Of a DNA stretch of 23,531 bases, positions 1 to 8,585 are shown one piece after another (position 1 is the first letter of the stretch; each line of letters begins with the position of its first letter). Source of the stretch: a virus. The translations under genes were made by a program, and so were the position numbers. The stretch covers positions 1 through 23,531 of IMG/VR virus record IMGVR_UViG_3300042991_000226, one strand, 5' to 3'. The notes below the pieces were generated by a model, which worked only from the letters and a program-made list of their open reading frames with translations, searched no databases and was not told the DNA's origin.

Positions 1-163
1 CTTCAATTACGAGATCAGGCATATCATCCTCCAGAGTGAGCAGGTATTCATCAACAAGGATGGTTGCAATTCCGCCTTCCTGTGCATTCAGATGTTCCCA
101 GGCATCGTAGCTGCCAGCAGGGGTAAGGCTGCTGGTACTTGTTAACGTTTCCCAAGCGTCCAT
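1..163 (-). CDS. Partial gene, likely tail-fibre-associated protein (N-terminal 54 residues)
   Basis: Reading begins at ATG 163-161, two bases after the TAA of the preceding gene, and stays open to the window edge. The visible residues start MDAWETLTSTSS and contain the four-residue motif DAWE twice, at residues 2-5 and 20-23, so the N-terminus may be a short repeat. The rest is acidic (LTLEDDMPDLVIE). I recognise no family. Its position as the last gene of a fibre/adsorption module suggests a small virion or fibre-related protein, but that is inference from context. The C-terminal part lies outside the window. Confidence 0.6.
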   Translation of the reverse strand, partial: MDAWETLTSTSSLTPAGSYDAWEHLNAQEGGIATILVDEYLLTLEDDMPDLVIE

Positions 164-165
164 TA

Positions 166-924
166 TTATTCAACGTATCCAGACACTCTTACTCGTTGGC
201 TAACAAGATGGGTTAGATTATCCCGAATTACTATTTGGAGTTCATCATTGGTCGCGCCATCCAATCTAAAATATTGACCTGTATCTGTGATTTTCCACCT
301 TGCTGCAACAAATTCATTGCCAGTACCAAAAGCGTGATGATTAAAGTCTACCACCATCGAAGCAAGGTCAATATGGGATTTGATAGCACAATTAAAAAGT
401 GGAGTGACTACACCATTGATAGATTTTTGAAATAACATACCGTTTGTTAAAGGGACACCTCCATTATTCCCCCAACCAGAAGAATCAAAAGCCCCAGAAT
501 CTTCAATAGTAAGCATCCACCAGGCGAATCTATATACTTCTGTTAGTGGTGGTTTAATTCTGAATACTACGGGAGTAACCGAACCATCCACATTCATATT
601 GATACTACCCGTTCCGTCCCCAACGGTATCGGCTTGCCTACAGATAATAGCTTTTTGTGGGCCTGTAAATGTATTGTTTGAATCATCAACAGTTATAGTT
701 CCACTTACGGGTTGAGTTGCTGGGAAGTTTGAAACTGCAACACTCCCACTAACCGGCTGAGTCGCTGGAAAGTTTGTCACTGCAACATTTCCACTAACTG
801 GTTGAGTTGCCGGAAAGTTTGAAACTTCGTGCTTCAATATTTGAGGATCAATATCAGTTCCCGCGCCGGATGCACTCAAATATTTAGTTGTTCCTGTTGA
901 GTCTTTTACCGTTAAATTAGCCAT
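166..924 (-). CDS. Virion-associated protein with NFPATQPVSG repeats
   Basis: A 252-residue protein. Residues 36-75 hold three copies of NFPATQPVSG spaced 15 residues apart (linkers NVAVT and SVAVS). This repeat is a familiar low-complexity spacer in phage and prophage structural proteins. The remaining ~170 residues look like a beta-rich globular domain (for example FRIKPPLTEVYRFAWWMLTIEDSG), consistent with a head or tail decoration or a fibre-tip domain; I cannot assign an activity. The start ATG directly follows the TAA of the preceding gene, and an AGGAG lies 8 bases upstream of it. No catalytic motif is visible. Role in adsorption is inferred from position. Confidence 0.75.
   Translation of the reverse strand: MANLTVKDSTGTTKYLSASGAGTDIDPQILKHEVSNFPATQPVSGNVAVTNFPATQPVSGSVAVSNFPATQPVSGTITVDDSNNTFTGPQKAIICRQADTVGDGTGSINMNVDGSVTPVVFRIKPPLTEVYRFAWWMLTIEDSGAFDSSGWGNNGGVPLTNGMLFQKSINGVVTPLFNCAIKSHIDLASMVVDFNHHAFGTGNEFVAARWKITDTGQYFRLDGATNDELQIVIRDNLTHLVSQRVRVSGYVE
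700..819 (-). repeat. Tandem coding repeat, 45-bp unit (NFPATQPVSG)
   Basis: Almost three direct 45-bp units encode NFPATQPVSG plus a 5-residue linker. The protein repeats are identical over 10 residues while the DNA differs at synonymous positions, so the protein sequence appears to be under selection and the repeat is not a very recent duplication. Confidence 0.85.
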
Positions 925-2100
925 TTATATTACTCCTATTAAGTAAGAATTGTCCGCGTCATCGAAACTTAGCGAATCATCAAACGCAGGCTGTGATCCT
1001 GACCGAGTATAACCCCAAACCGCTGACGCAATCTCATCTCCATGAACCAACTTAGAATGATCAACGACAGCAGCTCCAGTAGTATTATTTACCAAATCCC
1101 CTGTCCCTGAAATATCCCACCCCCCAGCAGTGATACTTGAATCTAATTCGCAATAACCGGTAAAGTTAATACTGGAATATACTCCATCAGTATTACGATT
1201 GATTATTTTTATATTCCCTGCCCAGTTTCTAATAATCAGTGGCACAGCGCCATTGGCACAGTCTATCACAACAGATTGGTTAGTATATGATGCTGAATAA
1301 CAATTTAGAAGAATGGCCGGAAACATCCCACTTAGTGTCACTGGGGCTTCAGTGAAAGCGCATTCATGGAAAATTCCACTAAAATAATTTACGCCGTTGA
1401 CATAGCAATCTCTCAATAGACACTCGCCATCAAGGTACCCCGATACTTGGATGTCTCTAAATTCGCAACGAGTCAATACAGCAGATGATTCAAGAGTAAT
1501 ACTGCTATTGGCCGCGTTTATGCCTTTCAAGGTAAACCCAGTAAGGTCAACATTGGCAACATTCAGATGGCCAATCACATATATAGTAGTGAACCCCCTA
1601 TAGTTAGCTACAATTTTTGCATCAGTCAGATTATTACCAGGCCGCAGAGGCGTACATGCTGGATAAGCAGTACCGCTAAAACCATTTACTTCATCAACAG
1701 TTACAACCCCGTTAAATATGCCGTGCTGGATCTCGGACATTTGCACCAAACCAGCAGAGTTGTGGGGAGCAACTTGAACACTTGATAAATTAGTCTTGGT
1801 GAGAATATTGTTGTTTGAGCCGATGAGATTGCAAACCCAGCCGCCGCCAGTATCATCAAAAGTAATCGTGTAAGGAGTAAGGATTTCTATGATACGAGCA
1901 TATTCAATGCCGTCCAGAATAACCGAAGTCCTGTGGCTATGGGTATCAGTAAAGCTCATACCGATAACATCGTCTTCTCTATCCTTCAACGCTCGCCTAA
2001 ACAAGTCGGTATTAAGGTCGTAAATAACCCCACCAGCCCAAGTCATAAAGGAGTCCGTCTTGTAAATTGTGATTATGCCAGTGGGCCAATCTATATCCAT
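925..2100 (-). CDS. Putative tail fibre / virion protein with beta-helix-like segment
   Basis: A 391-residue protein starting MDIDWPTGIITIYKTD directly after the TAA of the coiled-coil gene, with AAGG close upstream. Residues from about 150 carry a GTAYPACTPLRPGNNLTDA motif followed by RGFTTIYVIG, a combination I associate with phage virion and fibre proteins. Roughly residues 175-330 show short repeating strands with Asn/Ser/Cys turns (LTRCEFRDIQVSG, LLRDCYVNG, FHECAFTEAP), typical of a right-handed beta-helix. The C-terminus contains EIASAVWG, a motif seen near the ends of some fibre-type proteins. Likely role: receptor-binding or fibre subunit. Enzymatic activity (depolymerase) cannot be asserted. 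Confidence 0.7.
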   Translation of the reverse strand: MDIDWPTGIITIYKTDSFMTWAGGVIYDLNTDLFRRALKDREDDVIGMSFTDTHSHRTSVILDGIEYARIIEILTPYTITFDDTGGGWVCNLIGSNNNILTKTNLSSVQVAPHNSAGLVQMSEIQHGIFNGVVTVDEVNGFSGTAYPACTPLRPGNNLTDAKIVANYRGFTTIYVIGHLNVANVDLTGFTLKGINAANSSITLESSAVLTRCEFRDIQVSGYLDGECLLRDCYVNGVNYFSGIFHECAFTEAPVTLSGMFPAILLNCYSASYTNQSVVIDCANGAVPLIIRNWAGNIKIINRNTDGVYSSINFTGYCELDSSITAGGWDISGTGDLVNNTTGAAVVDHSKLVHGDEIASAVWGYTRSGSQPAFDDSLSFDDADNSYLIGVI

Positions 2101-2322
2101 TTACCTTGCCCCCGCTTCGTACAGTTGAGCTTGAAGTAAAGCCACCTTCTGATTAAGACCATTCACCTGTTGAGTAAGTTGAGTAACTGCCATCATTAGG
2201 TCTTCCACCCTTTGCGCATCAGCAGATCGCTTGCTCTCAAAATGGTTCAGGGCAGTGAATATAGCCTCAATGTTTCTTGTGGCGGCAATTACCCGCCCAT
2301 CGTATTCAGAATCATATGCCAT
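2101..2322 (-). CDS. Small coiled-coil protein between two fibre genes
   Basis: A 73-residue protein. Residues ~15-68 form one continuous predicted coiled coil with heptad-spaced hydrophobics (IEAIFTALNHF, VEDLMMAVTQLTQQVNGL, VALLQAQLYEAG). Its start overlaps the TAA of the upstream fibre gene (TAATG) and its own stop abuts the next fibre start, so it is probably translated coupled to them. A function as oligomerisation adaptor, connector or fibre chaperone is plausible. No named family recognised. Confidence 0.7.
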   Translation of the reverse strand: MAYDSEYDGRVIAATRNIEAIFTALNHFESKRSADAQRVEDLMMAVTQLTQQVNGLNQKVALLQAQLYEAGAR

Positions 2323-5300
2323 TATTCGTCACTCAATAACAAGGCTGTAAGGGAAACACCAAGAGCCGTGTCTATTGTACCAGAAATAGGGCCGGTTTTA
2401 TAATAAGGGGCGGATGTTGATTTTCTGGCCCATCCACTGACAGGTTGATCTACAGAGAAAATCTTGTTCATACTTATTTGTCCGTTCGCATCGGTTGTAC
2501 CGTACAACGCCGTCCAAGTAGAGGTTATTGTCCCTGTTGGGTTACTCCCTGGTGCGCTTCCCATTGTATAGGTGTACTGGTCAACGGACGTTACTACTAT
2601 CGCATAAACCCCATTGTTGGCGTCAAGAGAAGCCCCGTCGATAAGAATCTTATCATCTGACAACATCCCATGGGCAGTGTGCGCTACTGTTGCAGTCGTT
2701 CCCGAATTGGTAATAGTTACCGTTTCTTGATACGGAAGATCACCTGTTGCGTCCTTGGCATACAGAGCCACCGCAGCACTTGATATTGGAGTCCCTGTGT
2801 CTGTTGTGACGGTTACTGTTGCGTCCACCCCAGGGTCCAGCGGGTAAAGATCAGCACTCTGCGCCGCCGCCGTGGTAATGGTGCCCATCATCAAATAAGT
2901 TATCGGCGTGGTGTTGGCTGTGGTGGTGGTAATCCTGATTTTGAGCTTGACCCCGATAGCAGGGTCAACCGTCAAGGCCGAGAGGTTTGTGCCATTCAAT
3001 GCCAGCCACGAGCCACTATATCCTGCCCCCGTATCAGCCTGAAACTCAAGCGAGTAGTTACCAATCGTCCCACCACTCATAATAGCAGCAGTATTGAAAA
3101 ACCCCGTATGGCCTTTGGCAAAGTAGGGCATTTCCCAAATACATTGGTTGCCGACCGTGGCCATTAGCAACCCACCAGAAGAGTTGAACTTCGCCGTGCC
3201 TGATACCATTGAAAACTGGCTGGTCGTCTCGGTAGTTGGTTCGTTGAAACATAGCAGGAGCCGTCCGTAATCAGTTGCCATAAAGAAATCAATAAAATGT
3301 GTTCCGTACACAGACGCCTGACCAGAGGTACTGTTTACTTCTTGACACCCCTTGAGTTCAGCATTCAAGACAGCATGGCCAATAGAGAGGATCACTTTCG
3401 ATGAATAAGCATACATCCCCGCCATCATCTGCTCATAGAGCATACCCTTGTCAGAGTTGGTAAAGGTACAAGGGGCCGTCCGGCACTTATCAAGAAAACA
3501 TCTTTGTACCTTTATGCCCCTATTGTTCCCTCCAGTACTGCACACGTAGGGACACCCATAGGCGTTTGGTGCCCAACCTCCGCCCGATAATGGTGTGTTG
3601 TAAGTCCCTATATTCCTGAACTTCACGCCAGATGCCGCTGTTGCCGCAACAACATAGGCCGCAGGGTGACAGTCCAGTATCGTGCCATTAAACCCGAATG
3701 TTATCCCATCAACTACGCAGTCATAGCACCCCGCACCGATGGAGATAGCCCCATATGCGGACGTTATATTCGTCCGCCCATTATATCTGTCACAGTGATC
3801 TAAATCGGTAACAATCACCTTTGACGAGGTTGCTATAATTAAATTGTTAATATTTCGGAAGTTACTGAGGGTTATATTGTCACTGTAGCTGATACTGCAA
3901 GAGTTGCCAGAAGACCGCGCATACTGAATGATCCCCCCTTGAACACCGTCAAGAGTTATATCTTTACAATAACCAATGTAAATAGCATGGTCTGACGAAC
4001 TCGGTACATTCCCGCGTTCAAACCTGCTTCTTTTTACCAAGCCGCCAGCAAAGTTTGAGCTTAAATTGAGTGCGTAAGTATCAAGTGCCCCATACATCCC
4101 AACTGCCAACCCTTCTACATCTATCGCCGTTGCTGACTCACTGATGACAGCAGTATCGAAGACAAAACAATTTTTCAGCCTCAGCAAATATGATTGTGCA
4201 AAATTGAAATACCCACTTGTACAGTACAGATACTCAAGATCAACCGCACCCGCTGAGGTTGTTGTCCACTCAGGGCGAGTTCCCAATGTTGCGTTAGGTG
4301 CCGTATTTGTCGCTCTCGCTGCCGTGGCAACCTCCGTCAGGATGACATTTGGGATCCAGACCTTGCAACCGGCAGGAGCAATGTGCCCGATAGTCCGCTT
4401 CATCGTCACATTGCTTGACGCTATTGCTACCGAATGGGCAAAATTAATTCGGTAGTTATTGGCATCGACAACGGTCTTGATCGTGTACTGTCCATCATCC
4501 CCTGCTCCGCTGGTAAAGTCAAGATAGACTTTATTACCAACTGCCAAGCCGTGGGCGGTGAAATTGATTGTCAGGGAATGGAGAACCGAGACATTACCAC
4601 TGGTAATAGCTACTATGGAAGGGTACTTAATGGCGTAGGTGGTAGCGGCAATATAAACGGCATACATCCCGTCACTTCCTGTGCCTGATGTAAAGGTACA
4701 ATAAACCATCTCCCCAATATTTTGGAGATGCGAGGCAAAGGTAATGGTTATTCCAGGCCTTGATGTTACGTTGCCAGCCGTGCCTGAACCAGTCAGATCG
4801 ACAGTGAAATGATATGGGCTGATAACGGTAACAGTGTAAATCCCGTCATAGGATGTTGCCCCACCAGAGGTGAAATCAAGTCCGGTCTGTTGTCCAGTCT
4901 CAAGAAAATGCCCTGCGGCGATGTAACAGGTAACCTTGTTATCCGCCCATGTGTAAGTACACGACTGAGAGATACCGGCATAGGTTGATGCTTGAGCGGC
5001 AAGCGAGGCATAGGTGGAAGCCTGTTGATACGCTTCACCCATCTGCATAATACCACCGGCAATAGCTTTGAGGAATTGCTGTCGCTTGTCCGTATCTCCG
5101 AACGCCTCACCAATATGTTGGTGTGCCCATCCATTCGTAGCCCCGTTCAGCGCAGGCCATGCGGTATAGTCATCATCTGTATCAGCCGAGCCAGACGCAT
5201 TCTCCACAAACGCACCAGGCGCAAACATAGCCGTGGAGCCATTTGTCGGAATCTGGAACTGCTGGCCAACTGTCCCGTCTGTAGTCCCAAGATAGAACCG

Positions 5301-5822
5301 CCCGCCCCGTGAAGTATGTTTCCCAAGCCTTGGGACAGTGAAGTTAGCCGCTGCATCAGCGGCAACCTCCATCCAGCTTAACACGTCGGCACCTGTGGCA
5401 GATGCGCCAATGCCAGTCAAGGCCCCAGATGCAAAGGCACCACCTGTTACCTCGCGGAACTTGATAAACCCAGATACCGGCATTGCCGAACCGACCGCAG
5501 TAGGAGCGACGGTCTTCGAGGCCCAAACGCCAAGAAGATAGCCACTCACTCCGCCCTGCGTCACAGATGTACCGATAGCTGGGACGTTGCCAGTCCCAGA
5601 GTCAAAATCAACCTGCCGGATATTCTGGCCGTCCCAGATAAGCTCGCCCTCAGTGATCGTCTGCGAGCCGATACTCCCCGTCATGGATGCGGGGGCATTG
5701 GCATGGACACGGGTGTCAGTGCGTGTTGTCAGACTTGCCGATGCGCCGTTGATCGTCATCGTCTCGCCAGGAGTGCGAGCAGTCCCACTGTCAAGATATG
5801 TAGGGGTGGTTATAGTTGCCAT
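2322..5822 (-). CDS. Large tail fibre / adhesin-like virion protein with tandem repeats and beta-helix
   Basis: A 1166-residue protein, the largest complete gene here. Residues 1-150 are Thr/Ser/Gly-rich beta sequence. Residues ~297-476 hold three divergent ~60-residue repeats, each with a core like FTSGxGxDGxYT (DFTSGGATSYDGIYT, TFTSGTGSDGMYA, DFTSGAGDDGQYT) and ending in a GNVT or SSNVT-like strand. Residues ~530-900 have a right-handed beta-helix pattern (DITLDGVQGG, NITLSNFRNI, SSKVIVTDLDHC). A further repeat-like unit (TAHGMLSDDKILIDGA) occurs near the C-terminus, which finishes with DQPVSGWARKSTSAPYY and SDE. This architecture fits a host-recognition fibre or tailspike, but no glycosidase or lyase signature is evident. 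The start directly follows the preceding TAA. Confidence 0.75.
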   Translation of the reverse strand: MATITTPTYLDSGTARTPGETMTINGASASLTTRTDTRVHANAPASMTGSIGSQTITEGELIWDGQNIRQVDFDSGTGNVPAIGTSVTQGGVSGYLLGVWASKTVAPTAVGSAMPVSGFIKFREVTGGAFASGALTGIGASATGADVLSWMEVAADAAANFTVPRLGKHTSRGGRFYLGTTDGTVGQQFQIPTNGSTAMFAPGAFVENASGSADTDDDYTAWPALNGATNGWAHQHIGEAFGDTDKRQQFLKAIAGGIMQMGEAYQQASTYASLAAQASTYAGISQSCTYTWADNKVTCYIAAGHFLETGQQTGLDFTSGGATSYDGIYTVTVISPYHFTVDLTGSGTAGNVTSRPGITITFASHLQNIGEMVYCTFTSGTGSDGMYAVYIAATTYAIKYPSIVAITSGNVSVLHSLTINFTAHGLAVGNKVYLDFTSGAGDDGQYTIKTVVDANNYRINFAHSVAIASSNVTMKRTIGHIAPAGCKVWIPNVILTEVATAARATNTAPNATLGTRPEWTTTSAGAVDLEYLYCTSGYFNFAQSYLLRLKNCFVFDTAVISESATAIDVEGLAVGMYGALDTYALNLSSNFAGGLVKRSRFERGNVPSSSDHAIYIGYCKDITLDGVQGGIIQYARSSGNSCSISYSDNITLSNFRNINNLIIATSSKVIVTDLDHCDRYNGRTNITSAYGAISIGAGCYDCVVDGITFGFNGTILDCHPAAYVVAATAASGVKFRNIGTYNTPLSGGGWAPNAYGCPYVCSTGGNNRGIKVQRCFLDKCRTAPCTFTNSDKGMLYEQMMAGMYAYSSKVILSIGHAVLNAELKGCQEVNSTSGQASVYGTHFIDFFMATDYGRLLLCFNEPTTETTSQFSMVSGTAKFNSSGGLLMATVGNQCIWEMPYFAKGHTGFFNTAAIMSGGTIGNYSLEFQADTGAGYSGSWLALNGTNLSALTVDPAIGVKLKIRITTTTANTTPITYLMMGTITTAAAQSADLYPLDPGVDATVTVTTDTGTPISSAAVALYAKDATGDLPYQETVTITNSGTTATVAHTAHGMLSDDKILIDGASLDANNGVYAIVVTSVDQYTYTMGSAPGSNPTGTITSTWTALYGTTDANGQISMNKIFSVDQPVSGWARKSTSAPYYKTGPISGTIDTALGVSLTALLLSDE
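4395..4934 (-). repeat. Three tandem ~60-residue coding repeats in the fibre gene
   Basis: Residues ~297-356, 357-415 and 416-476 of the 1166-aa protein can be aligned by eye. Each has a hydrophobic strand, a G-x-x-V/T segment, (D/T)FTSGxxxxDGxY, then an aromatic strand and a G/S-NV(T/S) end. DNA identity is low, so these are old duplicated domains. Boundaries are approximate. Confidence 0.6.
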
Positions 5823-7562
5823 TTATTCGTCCGACTGCCTGAGTACCGATATTGAACCGCCAGCAGAACTAAAGGTACCAGTTCCCTCAAACGTCTTTAT
5901 TGGCGTGGCTTTACCATCACGAATACGCCCAAACAAAGAACGATCCGAATGATAAGTTGCCAAATAACTGGCAGAAGTGGCATCGGCCAGCTTGTCGATA
6001 TAACTGATATAAACGTCATTGTCGACTGCCGCTGTAGGACAACCAGAACAGCCGGTAAAGGTAATCGTGGAAGCCTGAACAGTGACCCCCGTATAAGGGA
6101 TTCGGTAATAGATACCATCATCACCTTCAACACGAATTGTCCCGGTAGTCGGTGTATCTGTAGCAGACTGTGTACCAGTCCCAGGAGTCTCTGTTCCAAC
6201 CTTCGCAACAACAGAAACTGAAGCTCCAGTAATGGCTGTACTTAACAAGAACTGACCAGAATCAATATCGGTACTTCCAGCGTTCTTCAATCCAAGGAGA
6301 ACATAGTCTTCTGTCGAAACAACACCATTTACATAGAATATCTGATTATTAGGCGGATTGCGTTGAACTCCATCAAGAGCTGTGATCTTATCATTGCTGG
6401 TAAGATCATCAGTTTCAACACCAAAACCATAGCCGCCGAGAAGAGCAGAACCAGTAGATTGCCCACAAGATGGGAAGCTCAAAGTACGTTCCGTCATTGT
6501 TGAGATAGTAGCAGATGCAGCATCCGGTACAGTCTGTGAGATGGTGTTGGTAGCAACAGGCGGCGCACCAGTAAGCATCTGCACCCACATAACACCAGAA
6601 CCATCATCCGCTAAAATCTGTGCAGTGCCTCCACTGCTGAATGTTACAGGATTGCTGTCATCAAAAACACCTGTGAGAGAAGCATATGCAACTTGATGAG
6701 TGACGCCCCGAAACAATTCACCGTTCAGACCATAAACTGTGGAAGCCGACGCCTGACGCTGCAACCACTTGATGCGCTCATAGAAATTATTTATCGAGCG
6801 AGTCGGCTTATTGACATTCCATTTTGAGTAATAATATTCGTTGGTTGTATTGGCATCAATGTCAATGGCATTATACCCTTCTGTAGTCAGGGTGATATCT
6901 GTCCATGTGGCTACTGTTGCCTCAGCAGTGAGATTATTATTGTCAGCAGCATAGTTAAGGGCGATAACATTGTTACCACGAGCAGAGCCATTTACAAGAA
7001 ATTCTGAATAGGTATATCCAAAAACACGGGTCTGCCCAAGAACCCTTCTCAAGTCAATATCTACTCCAGCACTCCGTACTTTCAGCAAGAAACGGGATGC
7101 GATTCCTTTTGTAAGATCACGATTCAATCCCTTGGTTGTTTCACCACTGGGGACAGTATTCCAGAAGTCATTGACAACAACAGCCCCATTCTGCACAACC
7201 TGAAGATCGCAACCCTCACCAGCGATCAGAGCAAAACCATCATAAATATCATCACCACTGTTCATAATGACCGAACAGTCATAAAGATGTTCAATCAACG
7301 TCTCAGTGAGTGTGTACCCGTTCAACATCTGGATAATCTGGTCAATGCCGTTTCTCTGGGATGGCGTCAACTTCGTCATATCCATATAATCGCCAGAAGC
7401 CCCAGAAGCTTGAGCGTCATCCGCCAAGCTACCAAGCCACCTGTGTAAATAAATACCTGTGTAGTATCCAGCTGCTGCTACTCCATGAGCCGTTCCAACA
7501 TAGGTGATAACCTTTGTTGCTTTATCTACTGTTACATCTGCTGCAATGTCTTCATATGCCAT
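5823..7562 (-). CDS. Putative virion/tail structural protein (579 aa)
   Basis: First gene of the fibre module, with a strong AAGGAG eight bases before its ATG. It starts MAYEDIAADVTVDKATKVIT, and a region around residues 40-130 (GSLADDAQASGASGDYMDMTKLTPSQRNG, ending NDFWNTVP) precedes a long beta-rich body with no hydrophobic segments or signal peptide. The C-terminal third is Gly/Thr/Ser-rich, including GTGTQSATDTPTTGTIRVEG. It ends in SDE, as does the next protein. No enzymatic motif is visible. Size and position ahead of the large fibre suggest a baseplate-to-fibre connector or a fibre itself; the exact role is unknown. Confidence 0.65.
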   Translation of the reverse strand: MAYEDIAADVTVDKATKVITYVGTAHGVAAAGYYTGIYLHRWLGSLADDAQASGASGDYMDMTKLTPSQRNGIDQIIQMLNGYTLTETLIEHLYDCSVIMNSGDDIYDGFALIAGEGCDLQVVQNGAVVVNDFWNTVPSGETTKGLNRDLTKGIASRFLLKVRSAGVDIDLRRVLGQTRVFGYTYSEFLVNGSARGNNVIALNYAADNNNLTAEATVATWTDITLTTEGYNAIDIDANTTNEYYYSKWNVNKPTRSINNFYERIKWLQRQASASTVYGLNGELFRGVTHQVAYASLTGVFDDSNPVTFSSGGTAQILADDGSGVMWVQMLTGAPPVATNTISQTVPDAASATISTMTERTLSFPSCGQSTGSALLGGYGFGVETDDLTSNDKITALDGVQRNPPNNQIFYVNGVVSTEDYVLLGLKNAGSTDIDSGQFLLSTAITGASVSVVAKVGTETPGTGTQSATDTPTTGTIRVEGDDGIYYRIPYTGVTVQASTITFTGCSGCPTAAVDNDVYISYIDKLADATSASYLATYHSDRSLFGRIRDGKATPIKTFEGTGTFSSAGGSISVLRQSDE

Positions 7563-7639
7563 TTTCTATTCTCCTTATGCAAATTTAATAAATTACTTAT
7601 GGAAAATCAAAAATTCGTTTTCCCATACATCTATACCAT
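7563..7639 (-). promoter_or_regulatory. AT-rich gap with imperfect hairpin upstream of the fibre module
   Basis: This is one of the few real gaps between genes. It contains an inverted repeat at 7598-7627 (TATGG-AAAA arms, one bulged G, 11-base loop) and then an AT-rich run leading to the AAGGAG of the 579-aa gene. The loop has no following U-tract, so a strong intrinsic terminator is unlikely. A weak TTGATT ... TAAATT pair with a 17-base spacer could be a promoter for the fibre module, but the match is poor. Confidence 0.3.
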
Positions 7640-7984
7640 TTACCTATGCCCCTGGTGCTCCAACGAAAAGTGATTCATGTCTTCGACGATTCTTGTGGCA
7701 CCGCCAAGAGAATCCCAATAGTCGTGCAATTCACTATGGAATTCATTCCGGAACCCTTTAACATCAACGAAGTTCAGGTCTCTGGCCAGCTTTAGTTTAT
7801 GGCAAGAATTAGCAGCGCCATATCCCATCTTCACACCTATCTCTCCATGGAGACGCGGGTCACGGTACGCATCGCCGCCAGTGACATAGATGCCTTCTCG
7901 CTCGGCTATCTCAGCAGCCTTGGCGAGAAGTTTTGATTCCATCTTGAGGAATCGAAATTGTTTTTGTGATAGCGTTTCTGTCAT
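7640..7984 (-). CDS. M15-family peptidoglycan peptidase (endolysin or virion lysin)
   Basis: A 114-residue protein with the complete LAS/M15 metallopeptidase signature. H62 and D69 are spaced H-x6-D in the segment SCHKLKLARDLNF, and D102-M-N-H105 supplies the catalytic acid and third zinc ligand in EDMNHFSLEHQGHR. YWDSLGG before the last motif is also typical. Family members cut the L-Ala-D-Glu or D-Ala-containing peptide bonds of peptidoglycan. There is no signal peptide, membrane segment or wall-binding domain, so export would need a holin; the 66-aa gene at 9809 is the candidate. The start overlaps the stop of the 64-aa gene by ATGA. The gene ends the lysis/accessory block, just before the fibre module. 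Confidence 0.88.
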   Translation of the reverse strand: MTETLSQKQFRFLKMESKLLAKAAEIAEREGIYVTGGDAYRDPRLHGEIGVKMGYGAANSCHKLKLARDLNFVDVKGFRNEFHSELHDYWDSLGGATRIVEDMNHFSLEHQGHR

Positions 7985-8175
7985 TTCAGTTCCCTGTGTG
8001 GAGTATCACCCTTAGTTACATTATAGATGGCTCTATTCGCCGAATCAATGGCAACGTCATAGGAATAGTTGCCCGACACGGTACGCCTTTTTGCATGTTC
8101 GAGGTGGTTGATGCAATTCTGCAACTGACCGACGAGATATTTTATTTTCTCATGCGAATCTTTTTCTTCACTCAT
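7981..8175 (-). CDS. Hypothetical small protein (64 aa)
   Basis: Starts MSEEKDSHEKIKYLVGQLQN and overlaps the upstream stop and the downstream peptidase start by four bases each, which supports translation. The composition is charged and probably helical: an N-terminal helix with HLEHAKRR, then a Tyr/Asp-rich stretch (YSYDVAIDSANRAIYNV). No cysteines, membrane segment or recognised family. Its position immediately before the lysin could mean a lysis regulator, but this is conjecture. Confidence 0.6.
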   Translation of the reverse strand: MSEEKDSHEKIKYLVGQLQNCINHLEHAKRRTVSGNYSYDVAIDSANRAIYNVTKGDTPHRELK

Positions 8176-8357
8176 GCCCCATTCTCCGTACTTAATCCTG
8201 GTTCAATTTCATGCTCCACCGTCACGCAAGATGGCTGATGACGGCAGCGCAGACAGCATCCATGCACCCTTATACATTCAGCATTGTCTGCCGTATCAAA
8301 CCATCTTTTATCGCACGACGGACACCTTACCATCTCATAGTGGATTGTCTCAGTCAT
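8172..8357 (-). CDS. Small zinc-ribbon protein (61 aa)
   Basis: I start the protein at ATG 8357-8355 (MTETIHYEMVRCPSCDKRW). The longer frame beginning MKWMM would overlap the upstream gene by about 60 bases, while this start overlaps it by only eight. It carries CPSC near residue 12 and CLRC near residue 35, with three other Cys close by, the pattern of a single zinc ribbon. It ends in a 4-base overlap with the next gene. Function unknown; such proteins are common phage accessory factors. Confidence 0.65.
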   Translation of the reverse strand: MTETIHYEMVRCPSCDKRWFDTADNAECIRVHGCCLRCRHQPSCVTVEHEIEPGLSTENGA

Positions 8358-8577
8358 TTGCAATGTCACTCTCCCAAGGGCCACCAGCACGTTTCTCATC
8401 ATCCATTTCATCTGTCAGCCGGATCGACTCATCCCGCAAACGAACCCTCTCCTTGTTAATTCTCGCCATGTCCCTGCGGAGTTTTTTGCACCTCGCATAC
8501 ATGCACATTGCACCGCCGTATGCTTCATGGGGATAGGATTTTGCGTTGTAATATTTATTGTTGACCCAAACCATCAC
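8350..8577 (-). CDS. Hypothetical small charged protein (75 aa)
   Basis: Begins at GTG 8577 (8 bases after a GGAGG inside the upstream gene's end) or at the adjacent ATG 8574; spacing slightly favours GTG. The N-terminal third is aromatic (VWVNNKYYNAKSY), followed by a strongly charged helix (LRRDMARINKERVRLRDESIRLTDEMDDE), likely a coiled coil. Two Cys flank the helix start. No recognised family. It overlaps the following zinc-ribbon gene. Confidence 0.6.
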   Translation of the reverse strand: MMVWVNNKYYNAKSYPHEAYGGAMCMYARCKKLRRDMARINKERVRLRDESIRLTDEMDDEKRAGGPWESDIAND

Positions 8578-8585
8578 TTCACACC
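8565..8585. repeat. 21-bp direct repeat, copy 1
   Basis: CCCAAACCATCACTTCACACC matches 9068-9088 at 20 of 21 positions, including a perfect 16-base core (8570-8585). It spans a gene junction: the end of the 75-aa Cys-rich gene and the start of the next. Confidence 0.8.

Noticed and set aside
7598-7627. Intrinsic terminator after the lysin gene
   Set aside because: The stem is AT-rich with a bulge and no U-tract follows on the coding strand.
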